Assembly (NCBI RefSeq): GCF_004303025.1
Contig: NZ_PJQW01000008.1
Location: 1 to 64,000 of the forward strand
Reading direction: 5' to 3'
Origin: Flavobacterium sp. J27
GTDB lineage: Bacteria; Bacteroidota; Bacteroidia; Flavobacteriales; Flavobacteriaceae
Length of the DNA stretch: 64,000 nucleotides
This document shows positions 51,582-61,108 of this stretch, one piece after another. Numbering within the stretch: position 1 is the stretch's first letter; every line of letters starts with the position of its first letter. Both the position numbers and the translations under genes were made by a program. The notes under the pieces were generated by a model, which was not told the DNA's origin, ran no database searches, and saw only the letters and a list, made by a program, of their open reading frames with translations.

Positions 51582-52169
51582 ATGAATAACAAACAATTTT
51601 TTGTAATAGCCATCGGATTCTTAATTGCCATCAAAGGGAGATTGTCAAAGCAATTGCAATCTGATTTAGAATTGAATAACGTTGCGTTAAACGATCAAGT
51701 TTTAGAACTGAAAAAAGAAATTTCAGGAGGACAAACCTTGGATTTATTAGATGCCACAGACGATAGAATTGACGGAATCAACTCGTTTGATAAAAACCGT
51801 TTGAAAACAGGTAGAGCCTTTGTCTTTGATGAAATTGCCATTGGTTATGCTACTAATGCCAATTCGGGCTTAGCCGGAAGTGTCGATTATGTGACTGATG
51901 CTCCTAAAGAATTGAAAAATGCCATCTTTATTTTAGAACAAGAGGGTAGAGAAGTCTTACGAATGCCAGTAAAGGATTTGAATAACAAAGACGGATTTAA
52001 AATTTCGGATGCCTACAAAGAGTTAAGAACCTTACATTATTTAGCGGATGATAGAGAAGTGACTGCAAAAATTAAATTCCCTCCAGGGGTAACTTTAGAT
52101 GCAGGGGTGAAACACTACGTTTATCTACGCATCAACGGGGTTCAGACTACCAAAAAGTCTGATGCTTAA
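51582..52169 (+). CDS. Candidate capsid protein (195 aa)
   Basis: Short hydrophobic N-terminus then a beta-rich body. It has its own motif copy (51561-51575) upstream and a terminator downstream, an isolation common for strongly expressed capsid genes. No homology recognised; capsid role is inference. Confidence 0.45.
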   Translation: MNNKQFFVIAIGFLIAIKGRLSKQLQSDLELNNVALNDQVLELKKEISGGQTLDLLDATDDRIDGINSFDKNRLKTGRAFVFDEIAIGYATNANSGLAGSVDYVTDAPKELKNAIFILEQEGREVLRMPVKDLNNKDGFKISDAYKELRTLHYLADDREVTAKIKFPPGVTLDAGVKHYVYLRINGVQTTKKSDA

Positions 52170-52200
52170 TCTATAAACCATTTATCCACAACCATAAACC

Positions 52201-52234
52201 AAAAGCCTTGCCTTATTGTAAGGTAAGGCTTTTT
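52201..52234 (+). terminator. Intrinsic terminator
   Basis: AAAAGCCTT...TTA / TAA...AAGGCTTTTT, between two late genes. Confidence 0.75.
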
Positions 52235-52248
52235 AATTTCAAAAATCC

Positions 52249-52623
52249 ATGAAAAAGTTTGAAACAAAAATAATTAAAGTCACCTTGCCAGCTGCCAATG
52301 GAACCATCGATTCGAGTTCTATTAAAATGCCAGATGGCAAAGTCATTGGTATTGGTGTTGTCGTTTCTGGGAATAGTACCCAAGAGCTGATTAATCTTTC
52401 TATTTTAAATAATGGAAACGAGGTGTTAAGCCCTTCTGATCTCTCTTTTTCCAAACAACAACCAGGAGGCGGTTTTTTAAACTCATTGCGTCCTGTTGAT
52501 TTTGATGGCGGTTATGAGTACACCGTTCGATTAAGCGCTTACACAGCTGCTAGACCAACCGATGTTACCGTGCAAGTACTTTTTGCCGTAGTTCCAAAAA
52601 ACGACTTTACTAAAAACTGCTAA
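52249..52623 (+). CDS. Small beta-rich late protein (124 aa)
   Basis: Strand-turn pattern (IIKVTLPAANGTIDSSSIKM ... YEYTVRLSAYTA ... VTVQVLFAVV), compatible with a single jelly-roll. Could be a minor or major capsid protein. Unknown family. Confidence 0.5.
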   Translation: MKKFETKIIKVTLPAANGTIDSSSIKMPDGKVIGIGVVVSGNSTQELINLSILNNGNEVLSPSDLSFSKQQPGGGFLNSLRPVDFDGGYEYTVRLSAYTAARPTDVTVQVLFAVVPKNDFTKNC

Positions 52624-52625
52624 CC

Positions 52626-52895
52626 ATGTCAAAGGTAAACTTCTATAGAACCACCATTAATGAAACCAATGAATCCTTTTCTTTAGAAGGATGCATCAAT
52701 GCTGTTTTCCAAAATTTTGGAGAGGCTACGGTTTCCATTGATGGCACTGAATTAGAAACAGGAGAGAGTTTTCCTATTGATACCGCAGGCTTACCCTTTG
52801 GCCCTAATAATAACCTTCAGATTGTTTTTAAAGAGGAGCAAGGCAAAAACCTTTTGTTTAGATGTGTGAAAATCTCTAAAAACCAATGTGATTAA
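52626..52895 (+). CDS. Small beta-rich late protein (89 aa)
   Basis: Beta-sandwich-like, starting MSKVNFYRTTINETNESFSL; 2 bases after the previous stop. Possibly a third jelly-roll-like structural protein. Confidence 0.5.
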   Translation: MSKVNFYRTTINETNESFSLEGCINAVFQNFGEATVSIDGTELETGESFPIDTAGLPFGPNNNLQIVFKEEQGKNLLFRCVKISKNQCD

Positions 52896-52905
52896 TATAG
52901 CTACA

Positions 52906-53781
52906 ATGAGTACCATTCCTAATACCATACAATTCTTAAAAGAAAATCCAGAGAATTTTATTTGGATTACCAATTTGGCAAATGACAGTCGCATTGGTCA
53001 CAACATTTATTATAAAGACATTCCTGGAGAAGATTTAGAGAAATACATTCTGAGTCTAAATCCAGATGAAAACACCCGTGCTTGGGTAGAACACCGCAAA
53101 CGCCAAGGCAATACCAATGTGAAAGTACCAGGAATGAGTTACACCATTAACTTTAAAAAAGAGACAGAGCCGCAACCCCTTCCCATGGTAACACAACCCA
53201 TAAGTAATATGCCTGTAGCACAAGGACATCCCCAAGTAAATCCGTATCCTTATCCTACAGCTGTAGATTTTGGATCACTAGGCAATCCCTTTGGATTATC
53301 CGCACCTGAGACTAAAGAAATGGTTCGTAAGGCTGATAAATACGAAGCCATGAAAGAAACCCTTGAGGAAAAGTCGGAAGAGCTTCGAAAGATAAAAAAG
53401 GATTTTGATTTGCAGGAAATAGAAAACCGAGAACTCAAAAGTAAACTGGCTATTTCTGAACAAGAAAAAACGATGGCTATTACTCTGGCTAAGATGGAAA
53501 ACAAATCCTTTTTAGATTCTCCAGCCTTTGAAAAACTCATTGAAAAAGCACCGGAAGTATTTGCTAATATGGCCGCGATGAAAACCGGACAAGCACCGAT
53601 TACAGGATTAAACAGTCCGCAAAGTAATTTGTCTGAAGTCAAACGTGATTTTGTGGATTATATCTCAGGCGAGCAAGTCCAAGATGAGGATGTCAACTTT
53701 GTAGGAGCGACTTTGAATTTTATGGATAATCCGCAATTCAAACTAGACCTACAGCAATTAATAACCAAATACAATATTTAA
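52906..53781 (+). CDS. Late coiled-coil protein, scaffold-like (291 aa)
   Basis: I start at MSTIPNTIQF, not the GTG at 52888 that overlaps the previous gene. Globular N-terminus, Pro-rich linker (about 90-125), coiled coil (about 145-200), and C-terminal FMDNPQFKLDLQQLI. Confidence 0.55.
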   Translation: MSTIPNTIQFLKENPENFIWITNLANDSRIGHNIYYKDIPGEDLEKYILSLNPDENTRAWVEHRKRQGNTNVKVPGMSYTINFKKETEPQPLPMVTQPISNMPVAQGHPQVNPYPYPTAVDFGSLGNPFGLSAPETKEMVRKADKYEAMKETLEEKSEELRKIKKDFDLQEIENRELKSKLAISEQEKTMAITLAKMENKSFLDSPAFEKLIEKAPEVFANMAAMKTGQAPITGLNSPQSNLSEVKRDFVDYISGEQVQDEDVNFVGATLNFMDNPQFKLDLQQLITKYNI

Positions 53782-53782
53782 G

Positions 53783-53968
53783 ATGGCACAAGTAACCGTA
53801 AAGGGAAAGAATTCCATAGATGAAATAAAACGTGTAAAGAGTATTGAAAAACTAAACATACTCAGCACAGACGAACTCGAGAGACTTACTTCTTTGTCCG
53901 ATAATAAAAAGGCAAGAGAGTATCTGAGCTCCCCAACCAAATTTGCAATCCTTAAAAACTTCTTATAA
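53783..53968 (+). CDS. Small charged protein (61 aa)
   Basis: Helical, starting MAQVTVKGKNSIDEIKRVKS; tight spacing (2 bases) on both sides. Unknown. Confidence 0.5.
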   Translation: MAQVTVKGKNSIDEIKRVKSIEKLNILSTDELERLTSLSDNKKAREYLSSPTKFAILKNFL

Positions 53969-53970
53969 TC

Positions 53971-54717
53971 ATGTCAAAGCTATCAAATCCTTTAGCCGTT
54001 GCAGCAGTAGCGACCAATAAAGATGTGTTACGGACTACCAAAACACTAGTAATTGGCGGAGGTATTGTTGTGGCTGGGTATTATGGTTGGAAGAAATACA
54101 AGGAATGGCAAAAACAGAAGTTTGTTGAGAAATACGCCCACATGCCCGATGTTCAGGCTGCGATGGTGATGTACAAATCCATGTTTTCCATTGATAAGAT
54201 TGATGCCTGGCCTTTTGGTTCGATTACCATTCCTGATGGAACCGACGAGGCGCAGCTCAATAGTTTGGCCTTAAAAGTATCTTCTTTAGAAAACGTAATT
54301 AAAGCCTATAAAGTGCTATTTGATAGTAATCTAATGAGCGATATTTTAAGCGAACTAGATAATACCGAATTACAAAAATTCTTTGATTCATTGGGAGCCA
54401 AATCCGAGTATGATTCGCAGTTTAATCCTGATGGGAGTATCAAACCACAAACACCTTTTTCAATTGGAACCACCATTCAGGTTCTAAATACCAATGGAAC
54501 CACCATTTACAAAGCCATTGAAAAAAATGGAGAGTATCAAAATAGTGGCGAGAAGCGTGACTTTATGAAGTATTCCGAAGTTATCGGTGAAATTCTAAAA
54601 GTGTACAAAGGTGTTACCTCAGGACAGTATTATTATGTGGTGGATGTAGCCTATTCTGCTGATTTTATTTACGGTCATGGTTGGGTGGCACACAAAGAAG
54701 TTAAAAGAGCAGAATAA
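53971..54717 (+). CDS. Late membrane-anchored protein (248 aa)
   Basis: TM at about 25-42 (TLVIGGGIVVAGYYGW) with basic flank; the C-terminal 100 residues are beta-rich, SH3-like in pattern. Overlaps the next ATG by one base. Confidence 0.55.
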   Translation: MSKLSNPLAVAAVATNKDVLRTTKTLVIGGGIVVAGYYGWKKYKEWQKQKFVEKYAHMPDVQAAMVMYKSMFSIDKIDAWPFGSITIPDGTDEAQLNSLALKVSSLENVIKAYKVLFDSNLMSDILSELDNTELQKFFDSLGAKSEYDSQFNPDGSIKPQTPFSIGTTIQVLNTNGTTIYKAIEKNGEYQNSGEKRDFMKYSEVIGEILKVYKGVTSGQYYYVVDVAYSADFIYGHGWVAHKEVKRAE

Positions 54718-55082
54718 TGGAAAAAAACACATTTCAAGGTAGAGTAGTCGATGATTGGGGAGAACCACTTGAAGGGGCACACGTTTACTTTCCCAAGCTC
54801 ACTTTTAATGGTGTACCCTTAGGAACCACCACCAATGCCAATGGTGATTTTAGTATTTCTAACGACATTATCCAAAGTAACACATCAGTAGAGATCAGTT
54901 ACACTGGCAAAGAGATATTAAAAGACACTGTAGCGAATTTGAACTATAAAAGTATTGTCCTTGAAATGCAATACTTACCAGGATATACTGGAATCTATAA
55001 AAAGAAACCTTGTTGGTTATGCCTGCTTACCGTTGCAACCGTTTTTGCAATTAGTGTTAGGCAAAACCAACCTCAAAAATAA
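54717..55082 (+). CDS. Carboxypeptidase-regulatory-like beta protein with TM (121 aa)
   Basis: GRVVDDWGEPLEGAHVYFP ... GTTTNANGDFSIS is the CarboxypepD_reg-like fold (residues 6-90) common in Bacteroidota surface proteins. A short hydrophobic C-terminus (CWLCLLTVATVFAISV) follows. Confidence 0.65.
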   Translation: MEKNTFQGRVVDDWGEPLEGAHVYFPKLTFNGVPLGTTTNANGDFSISNDIIQSNTSVEISYTGKEILKDTVANLNYKSIVLEMQYLPGYTGIYKKKPCWLCLLTVATVFAISVRQNQPQK

Positions 55083-55123
55083 TAGTACTTCTTTTATTGA
55101 TTAGTATGTATTTGTAGCAGGTT

Positions 55124-55153
55124 GAAGGCTAGGGCAGCAATGCCCTTGGCTTC
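55124..55153 (+). other. Hairpin with GCAA loop before the muramidase gene
   Basis: GAAG...AGGGCA-GCAA-TGCCCT...CTTC; a GNRA-capped stem with one internal loop, 24 bases before the ATG. No U-run. Confidence 0.5.
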
Positions 55154-55176
55154 AATTATTAAAATGAAAAACAATT

Positions 55177-55716
55177 ATGGCAAGCTTTAATGAATTTTTA
55201 AAAATACTTCAGAATGTAGAAGGTGGTTATCAGAATCATTACAAAGATTCTGGAAATTACAATAGTTTAAACCAGTTAGTAGGAACCAATTGGGGTATTT
55301 CAGCAAAAACTTACGAGCGCTGGATCAAAAGAGTGCCTTCAGAAGTAGATATGCGCGCAATGCCCAAAGCCACTGCGGTACAAATTTACCGACTTTGGTA
55401 TTGGAATGTAATGAAAGGAGACGCATTTGTAAATCAAAGTGTGGCTGATATCATTATCGATCATGGGGTAAATGCTGGAATCGGAACAGCCACCAAAGAA
55501 GTACAACGAATTTTAAACACCAAGTTTGGTTTTTCGCTTTCAGTAGATGGTACTATTGGTAATCATACCATTAATGCCATTAACAAAGTAAACCAGGAAC
55601 AATTACACGAATTGTATTTAATGGAAAGAATTAATCATTACAGGAGTATTGGAGGAGTTTTTTTTGATGGATGGCTTACTCGTTTAAAATCCTTTGTGTT
55701 TAAAAAAAAAGTCTAA
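55177..55716 (+). CDS. GH108 N-acetylmuramidase (endolysin)
   Basis: 179 residues. EGGYQNH gives the catalytic Glu near residue 15. The middle fits GH108 (NWGISAKTYERW ... VADIIIDHGVNAGIG), and the C-terminal half fits the linked PG-binding domain (LNTKFGFSLSVDGTIG). Cleaves peptidoglycan for lysis or entry. Confidence 0.88.
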   Translation: MASFNEFLKILQNVEGGYQNHYKDSGNYNSLNQLVGTNWGISAKTYERWIKRVPSEVDMRAMPKATAVQIYRLWYWNVMKGDAFVNQSVADIIIDHGVNAGIGTATKEVQRILNTKFGFSLSVDGTIGNHTINAINKVNQEQLHELYLMERINHYRSIGGVFFDGWLTRLKSFVFKKKV

Positions 55717-55776
55717 TCACTTTAGGTAGTTTGATTTTTATAGCAGCGAGCGCTTTAACCCTAAAAAAAATATATA

Positions 55777-57507
55777 ATGAATAACCTTTCGATTCCCATA
55801 GGCAAACTATTTTTTAATAAAACCACCAATCTACCAGCTGATTTTTATATTGCAGGTTCCGCTGATGGCAATGAGCTTATTTATAAAACCAATACCTATC
55901 GTAAATTGATACTTACGATTCCTGGTGTAACGATAACCAATATTAATGAGATTGTTAGACAGGGAAACGACTTGTTTTTAACGTGTAATTTTGGGGTAGA
56001 TAATATCATTGTTTCACTTATTAATTGCCAAATTAAAAACAATAGATTAATCTATGATTCAGTTAATTATAGAGCATTAACAGGAATTACTTACGTGCAT
56101 TCGATAGTTTTTTATGAAGACTATTTGTATTTGTCCAACCGAGTACCAGGACAGCCGGTTATTTTAGGAAAAATAAACCCGTATGATCTAAGTGAGCAAA
56201 CCTATTTTCAATTGCCTAATGGCACTGGTTACATTGGTTCTACCGATACCTTAAAAGTATATCGTGGGTATATTTACACGCTTATCTCCAATGGTAATTC
56301 AGGAGCGTATCTCATCAAAGTGGATTTATCTTTTACGTCCGTTCAAATGATTTACACTACTGGAACCACCGCTGCCAAAAGAATCAATTCGCCTTATCCT
56401 TTTTACATTTATAACGATGAGATTTTTATCGTTTGGGTCAATAGATCCACAGGTGTGTATAATAAAATAGGGATTGATGTTTTAGATATTGAGGGTAAGG
56501 AGTTAAGAAATTCGGGAGAGTTAACAACTACTTTAAACGGCACGCAACGACCACACCCGCATTGGATGAGTATTTTTAATGGTAAGATTATCATTACTTC
56601 GTTGTATAACAAATTCATTTGCCGTATTGATAGTCAAACTTTAGTATTAGAAGAGTGTATCAATATCGGAATGACCGTAACCGATGATAATTCGCTGATG
56701 CCAAACGGATTTATTTACTTAAATGGAGAAGAGAATAGCTTTGATGCGGATAATTTGCCACCAAAACTATTAAAAATCAAGTATGATGATTTTACCGATT
56801 TAACGGAAGAACTGCCAAGCGCTCAGTTTTTTAATGGCAAAGGATCAGTTGGTTCTATCAATTATAATTACACTGGAAACAAACAGTCCAAATCCAAAGA
56901 AAACGCTTTGGAGGAAATCGCTATAGATGCGTATAATGGCACGAGATTACAACCTTCCAACGAAAATATATTTGGCTTTCATGTGCAAAGAAACCTCAAT
57001 GACAATATTGGTTTTTCAGTTTTTAATGATGATGATTTAGGCAACACCGCACAATCGAATGTTACCGTGAAAGGACCAGGACCATTGTATTCTAATAATA
57101 CGGGAATTAGTCATTATGGCGCTGGTTATTACGTGACTTGGTTACAATCTAGCGGGTTGTTTTATTCGGATAAAACTTTAAATATAGCGACTTGGAATAA
57201 TCACAATATCATTTTTAGAACCGGAGCTTCTTTTGGAACGCTTAGTGAAAAATTAACCATTGTATCTGATGGTACCCTAAAAATTCATGTAGTGCCTAGT
57301 TTGGATAATTCGGCTTTGGTTTTAGGTAGAGCTGCTTCTGGAAATATGGTAGCATTAGACAATGTAGCCAAAGTAAGTACAAACGCAGCACCAGCAAGCG
57401 CGGTTGATGATGGGGTAAAAGGAGAAATACGCGCTCCTGGTGATGGCTTTATTTATATCTGTATAGCAGCGAATAACTGGAAAAAAATAGCAGAAACCCC
57501 TTTTTAA
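55777..57507 (+). CDS. Large spike/receptor-binding-like protein (576 aa)
   Basis: Residues 1-350 are repeating beta segments with YIYTLIS, YIYNDEIF, FNGKIIITS blades, propeller-like. The C-terminal part (about 350-576) has PLYSNNTGISHYGAGYYVTW and a terminal NNWKKIAETPF typical of phage tail-spike or fibre ends. Likely host-binding protein. Confidence 0.6.
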   Translation: MNNLSIPIGKLFFNKTTNLPADFYIAGSADGNELIYKTNTYRKLILTIPGVTITNINEIVRQGNDLFLTCNFGVDNIIVSLINCQIKNNRLIYDSVNYRALTGITYVHSIVFYEDYLYLSNRVPGQPVILGKINPYDLSEQTYFQLPNGTGYIGSTDTLKVYRGYIYTLISNGNSGAYLIKVDLSFTSVQMIYTTGTTAAKRINSPYPFYIYNDEIFIVWVNRSTGVYNKIGIDVLDIEGKELRNSGELTTTLNGTQRPHPHWMSIFNGKIIITSLYNKFICRIDSQTLVLEECINIGMTVTDDNSLMPNGFIYLNGEENSFDADNLPPKLLKIKYDDFTDLTEELPSAQFFNGKGSVGSINYNYTGNKQSKSKENALEEIAIDAYNGTRLQPSNENIFGFHVQRNLNDNIGFSVFNDDDLGNTAQSNVTVKGPGPLYSNNTGISHYGAGYYVTWLQSSGLFYSDKTLNIATWNNHNIIFRTGASFGTLSEKLTIVSDGTLKIHVVPSLDNSALVLGRAASGNMVALDNVAKVSTNAAPASAVDDGVKGEIRAPGDGFIYICIAANNWKKIAETPF

Positions 57508-57517
57508 AATTTAGAAT

Positions 57518-57847
57518 ATGCCCTTATCAGAACTATTGAATTATTTATTTGGTTCCACCACCATACTAGCCCTTTTTATTGCTTGGAAAACCAGAAAATC
57601 AGAAATAAAAAAGATTGAAGCTTTGTCGAGTCAGGAAGTCTCCAGATCAGAACAAGAGAAACTCAAAACGGCCGATGGAGCCATCGAACTTATTAATAAG
57701 TTAAGAGAAACCATGAAAGAACAATATGAAGAAATGAAGTTGGAAATGGTAGCCCTTAAAAAAGAGAACAAAGAGATTAAAGAAGAGCTGAACTTGTATA
57801 AAAAACAATGTTCGAAATGTAGTAATAACAAAATCGGGAAATCATGA
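57518..57847 (+). CDS. Holin-like small membrane protein (109 aa)
   Basis: One TM (about 8-25, YLFGSTTILALFIAW) then a coiled coil ending CSKCSN. This TM plus coiled-coil type is common beside endolysins in Bacteroidota phages. Overlaps the next gene by 4 bases. Confidence 0.55.
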   Translation: MPLSELLNYLFGSTTILALFIAWKTRKSEIKKIEALSSQEVSRSEQEKLKTADGAIELINKLRETMKEQYEEMKLEMVALKKENKEIKEELNLYKKQCSKCSNNKIGKS

Positions 57848-58398
57848 AAAGAGTCATTACATACTGGTTTGTTTTTTTAGCGTTACTTCTTTTTGTGACA
57901 ACGTGTAGTATTTCTTGTTGTTCCAAAAGAGTAGCTGAAGAAAAAAAAGTAGAGATTAAAAAAGACAGTTTAGTCCAGGACACCAATGTCAAACAAGTCG
58001 TTGAAATATCCAAGGCGATAAAAGACAGTAGTTCCCATTATATGCCCGATTTAAAAACAGGCAAAGGCAAAGAGTGTGACAGCTTGTGTAATGAAAAATA
58101 CCGCGAAGCTTTGAAAGCGATTAACTTTTATAAGAAAAGTGGAGCCAACAGTTACCAGATGTTTTACGATGAAAAAACAAAGTTTCTCTACACTATAGCA
58201 GAAATGCAAGCCACCATTAATATGAAAACCGATAGTATTTCTAAGCTTAAAAAAGTGCAGCATAACACAAAAGAAACGGTAAAGGTTGTGGAGAGAAAAG
58301 TATATCCAAAATGGCTGGTTGCTTTGGCAGTTTTAGGCACGCTGTTTATTGTTTTTATTGGCTATCGAATCAGTTTAATTTTTAAACCTGAAGTATGA
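57844..58398 (+). CDS. Two-TM, Cys-bearing protein, spanin-like (184 aa)
   Basis: N-terminal hydrophobic segment ending in TTCSISCCSKR (possible lipobox), helical periplasmic part, and C-terminal TM (WLVALAVLGTLFIVFIGYRI). ATGA-coupled on both sides. Lysis function is inference. Confidence 0.5.
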   Translation: MKRVITYWFVFLALLLFVTTCSISCCSKRVAEEKKVEIKKDSLVQDTNVKQVVEISKAIKDSSSHYMPDLKTGKGKECDSLCNEKYREALKAINFYKKSGANSYQMFYDEKTKFLYTIAEMQATINMKTDSISKLKKVQHNTKETVKVVERKVYPKWLVALAVLGTLFIVFIGYRISLIFKPEV

Positions 58399-58877
58399 AA
58401 CTCACCACACAAACCAAAATAGCCTTAGGCTTAGCGGCTTTCGGATTAATCACCGCGTATGGTTCCAAGAAACTGGAGGACTATCAAACGGTGATCAATA
58501 ATTTGCAATTTAAAATCAATAGTATTTACAATGTCAAAGTAAAGACTACCAAATTATTATTTGATATTTCGATTAAGTTTACCAATCCTACCAAGTACGA
58601 TTTTGCCATAAATACCTTGGGACTCGTTTCGGTTAAAAAAATAAAAGTCTATCGGGACAATGTTTTAATTGGGGAGGCCAATTCTGATATCACACAAATT
58701 GAAATCTTGGCCAAGTCGTTTGCTATTATCAAAGACATTACTATTGAAACCAATTACTTGCATTTGCTTAACGAATTAATAAACTTGGAACAATTTACCG
58801 ATTTAAAACGATGGAAAACAGAAATCATTATTGAAGCACTTGGACAAACTTACCTACTCGAACAACCCTTAGAATAA
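58395..58877 (+). CDS. LEA-2-like beta protein with N-terminal TM (160 aa)
   Basis: TM at about 7-24, then a beta-rich domain with TTKLLFDISIKFTNPTKYDF, the pattern of LEA type 2 domains. Probably extracytoplasmic. Confidence 0.55.
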   Translation: MKLTTQTKIALGLAAFGLITAYGSKKLEDYQTVINNLQFKINSIYNVKVKTTKLLFDISIKFTNPTKYDFAINTLGLVSVKKIKVYRDNVLIGEANSDITQIEILAKSFAIIKDITIETNYLHLLNELINLEQFTDLKRWKTEIIIEALGQTYLLEQPLE

Positions 58878-58899
58878 TACCATTTAACCCTTTTTAGCC

Positions 58900-61086
58900 A
58901 TGACATTAGTAGAGCAATTCAACAATTTAAACGGAACCACAGTTAAGAGAAAGCATATCGAATCGATTTTGGCTCAAGCCAAAGCGGAAAACGAAATCAA
59001 TATTATTTATCGATTATCCAAACTACTCAATCAATATCCGGATTCGAATTATTTTACTTTAACCGTAGATCAATATAGTAATGATGCTTTGAATGCTCCA
59101 AGGCACATTGGTAATTACAAATTAGCTCTGGATGATTGTGGAAGATTAAAAAAAGGCTGGAAGTTTGAAAACGGAAATGTAGTACAAGTGGAGAAACCAC
59201 AGGAGAAAAAAGTAAAACCTATTGAAGTAAAGAAACCAGTTGCTAAGAAACTTACACCTGCTAAAAAGCAAAGCCAACCAAAAGCAGCACCAAAGAAAAT
59301 TAAGGAACAAACCTTTGAAAAGAAAACCTTTAAACCGGAAGAATGGATCAAGGCCGATGTGAGAAAATCAACGAGTTTGATTAAAAAGTATTTGAAAGAA
59401 AAATACAATATCAAAGCGAGCGTTAGGAGTGATTTTTACTCAGGAGGTAGTAGTTTGCATGTGAGTTATGTTATGGGACCAGAATCGAATATGGTAGAAA
59501 GCGAATTAAAGCGTTTGCAGTATGGCCGTTTTGATGGCATGACCGATATGTACAATTATAATGACAAAGCTTTCAACGGAATTGTTTTGGATGGTTATCG
59601 CTTGTATGAGTACAAATATGTTTTTGTAGATCAGGATCTAACAGAAAACTTTAAAGTACGTTTGGCCACCGTGTTAAGTCAGGAAATTAATTATAAGGAT
59701 GTACCAATAATGGATGGAACTAAAGAAAGTTATTACAAGTATTTTGATAGTCCGTTTTTGCATTACAGTTCCTGGAGTCAATTGTTTCATTATTTAACCT
59801 CAGGGAATAAAAATTTTGTTACTCAAGATGACCATGCAATCCAAAACATAAAAGCTTTTAGAGATCCAGAAAGCACTAAATATTATTTCACTTATACCTT
59901 TGAAGGGACAGCATACAACACCCTAAAACCAAAGATTTATCCAACCAAAATGATAAAAGAAAAAGCTATCGTTAAAAACAAGATTGTCTTTTTCGATTAT
60001 GGAAAAAACACGGTGGCGGTTATTGGATTGTTAGGAGAAATTGAAGATGAATTATTGGAGTTAGGAGGAAAGCACAGTCATAAAATTAAGCATGATGGGA
60101 AAGAGCATTCGGGATATGTTTTCAATAAATCCAAATCAGATCAGGTAATTAATGTGTTGATTGATTATTCCAAACAAGATGAAGTTGGTTCACTAAATTC
60201 GGCTCTTCCTGCATCCTTTGAAATCGAAAATGCACCGGTGAAAACCATTGTTATTCCAAAAGACAATATGAAAGTAGTGCAAAGCTTTAATCCTATTGTA
60301 GCGCAGCCGATTGTTCCGGTGGTGGAAACCCAAACTTTTCCAGAAAACAAACCCGAAATACCAGTGGATACTACGACAGCGCGAACCCCTGAAGTAAGAA
60401 CTGTTACATCTGAGAGAAAAGCAGCTGCCAAACCTTCTAATCCTTATGTGAAATCGATGGCCGATTGTGGGAGCAATGGCAATGCTAATTATTTTGATTT
60501 TTATGGCCCGTTAGGGGAGTTTTTAGGCGATTTGGAAGTCAAACCACAAGAAAGTATAGTTGTGACTATCGATGCACCACAAGGAGCAGGAAAGACCAGG
60601 CTATTATTCCAAATTATTAATATGGTGACTTCAGCAGGTTATAATCCGTTGTTTTTATCCTTAGAAGAGCATCCCGATTCTAGTTTATTCACTGGCAAAA
60701 GAGACGAATACCTGAGCGAAGAAAACAAAAACAAAGTACATACGATGGGTTCCTTACCAGAAACACCAAGTAAATTATATGAAATCATAGAAAACTATGA
60801 GATTGTTTTTATTGATAGTTTCGGAAAATTGTACAACGGAATTGACCTAGACAAAGACATTAGAAAACGTTACAATGGGAAATTATTTTTTGTGATCTAC
60901 CAAAGAACCCAAGACGGAAAAATGCGTGGTGGTTCCGCTTCCCAGTTCGATGCCGATGCGACTATGAAAGTCGAAAAAGATGCAACCGATTATAAAAACA
61001 GTTACGCCTATTTCGACAAACATAGATATCAATCCATTCCACTGGGAGAATTGAAATATAATATTTTTAGTAAAGAATTAGGATAA
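58900..61086 (+). CDS. Polyvalent-type protein with RecA/RadA-like P-loop ATPase (728 aa)
   Basis: Short N-terminal domain, Lys/Pro-rich linker (about 100-145), a region resembling a large-polyvalent-protein domain (KYLKEKYNIKASVRSDFYSG), and a C-terminal ATPase: Walker A APQGAGKT (near 558-565), SLEEHPDS, Walker B EIVFIDS (near 633-640), then QRTQDGKMRGGSASQFD, as in RadA/DnaB-type folds. No FtsK/HerA features, so packaging is uncertain; it may be a protein injected with the DNA or a replication ATPase. Motif copy ACCATTTAACC (58879-58889). Confidence 0.65.
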   Translation: MTLVEQFNNLNGTTVKRKHIESILAQAKAENEINIIYRLSKLLNQYPDSNYFTLTVDQYSNDALNAPRHIGNYKLALDDCGRLKKGWKFENGNVVQVEKPQEKKVKPIEVKKPVAKKLTPAKKQSQPKAAPKKIKEQTFEKKTFKPEEWIKADVRKSTSLIKKYLKEKYNIKASVRSDFYSGGSSLHVSYVMGPESNMVESELKRLQYGRFDGMTDMYNYNDKAFNGIVLDGYRLYEYKYVFVDQDLTENFKVRLATVLSQEINYKDVPIMDGTKESYYKYFDSPFLHYSSWSQLFHYLTSGNKNFVTQDDHAIQNIKAFRDPESTKYYFTYTFEGTAYNTLKPKIYPTKMIKEKAIVKNKIVFFDYGKNTVAVIGLLGEIEDELLELGGKHSHKIKHDGKEHSGYVFNKSKSDQVINVLIDYSKQDEVGSLNSALPASFEIENAPVKTIVIPKDNMKVVQSFNPIVAQPIVPVVETQTFPENKPEIPVDTTTARTPEVRTVTSERKAAAKPSNPYVKSMADCGSNGNANYFDFYGPLGEFLGDLEVKPQESIVVTIDAPQGAGKTRLLFQIINMVTSAGYNPLFLSLEEHPDSSLFTGKRDEYLSEENKNKVHTMGSLPETPSKLYEIIENYEIVFIDSFGKLYNGIDLDKDIRKRYNGKLFFVIYQRTQDGKMRGGSASQFDADATMKVEKDATDYKNSYAYFDKHRYQSIPLGELKYNIFSKELG

Positions 61087-61108
61087 AAAAATATTTAAAA
61101 TATTATTT

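Noticed and set aside
52888..52905. GTG start for the scaffold-like gene
   Set aside because: The ATG at 52906 avoids overlap and gives the better N-terminus.
58900..61086. FtsK/HerA packaging ATPase
   Set aside because: The motifs after Walker B are RadA/DnaB-like; no FtsK membrane or HerA features.
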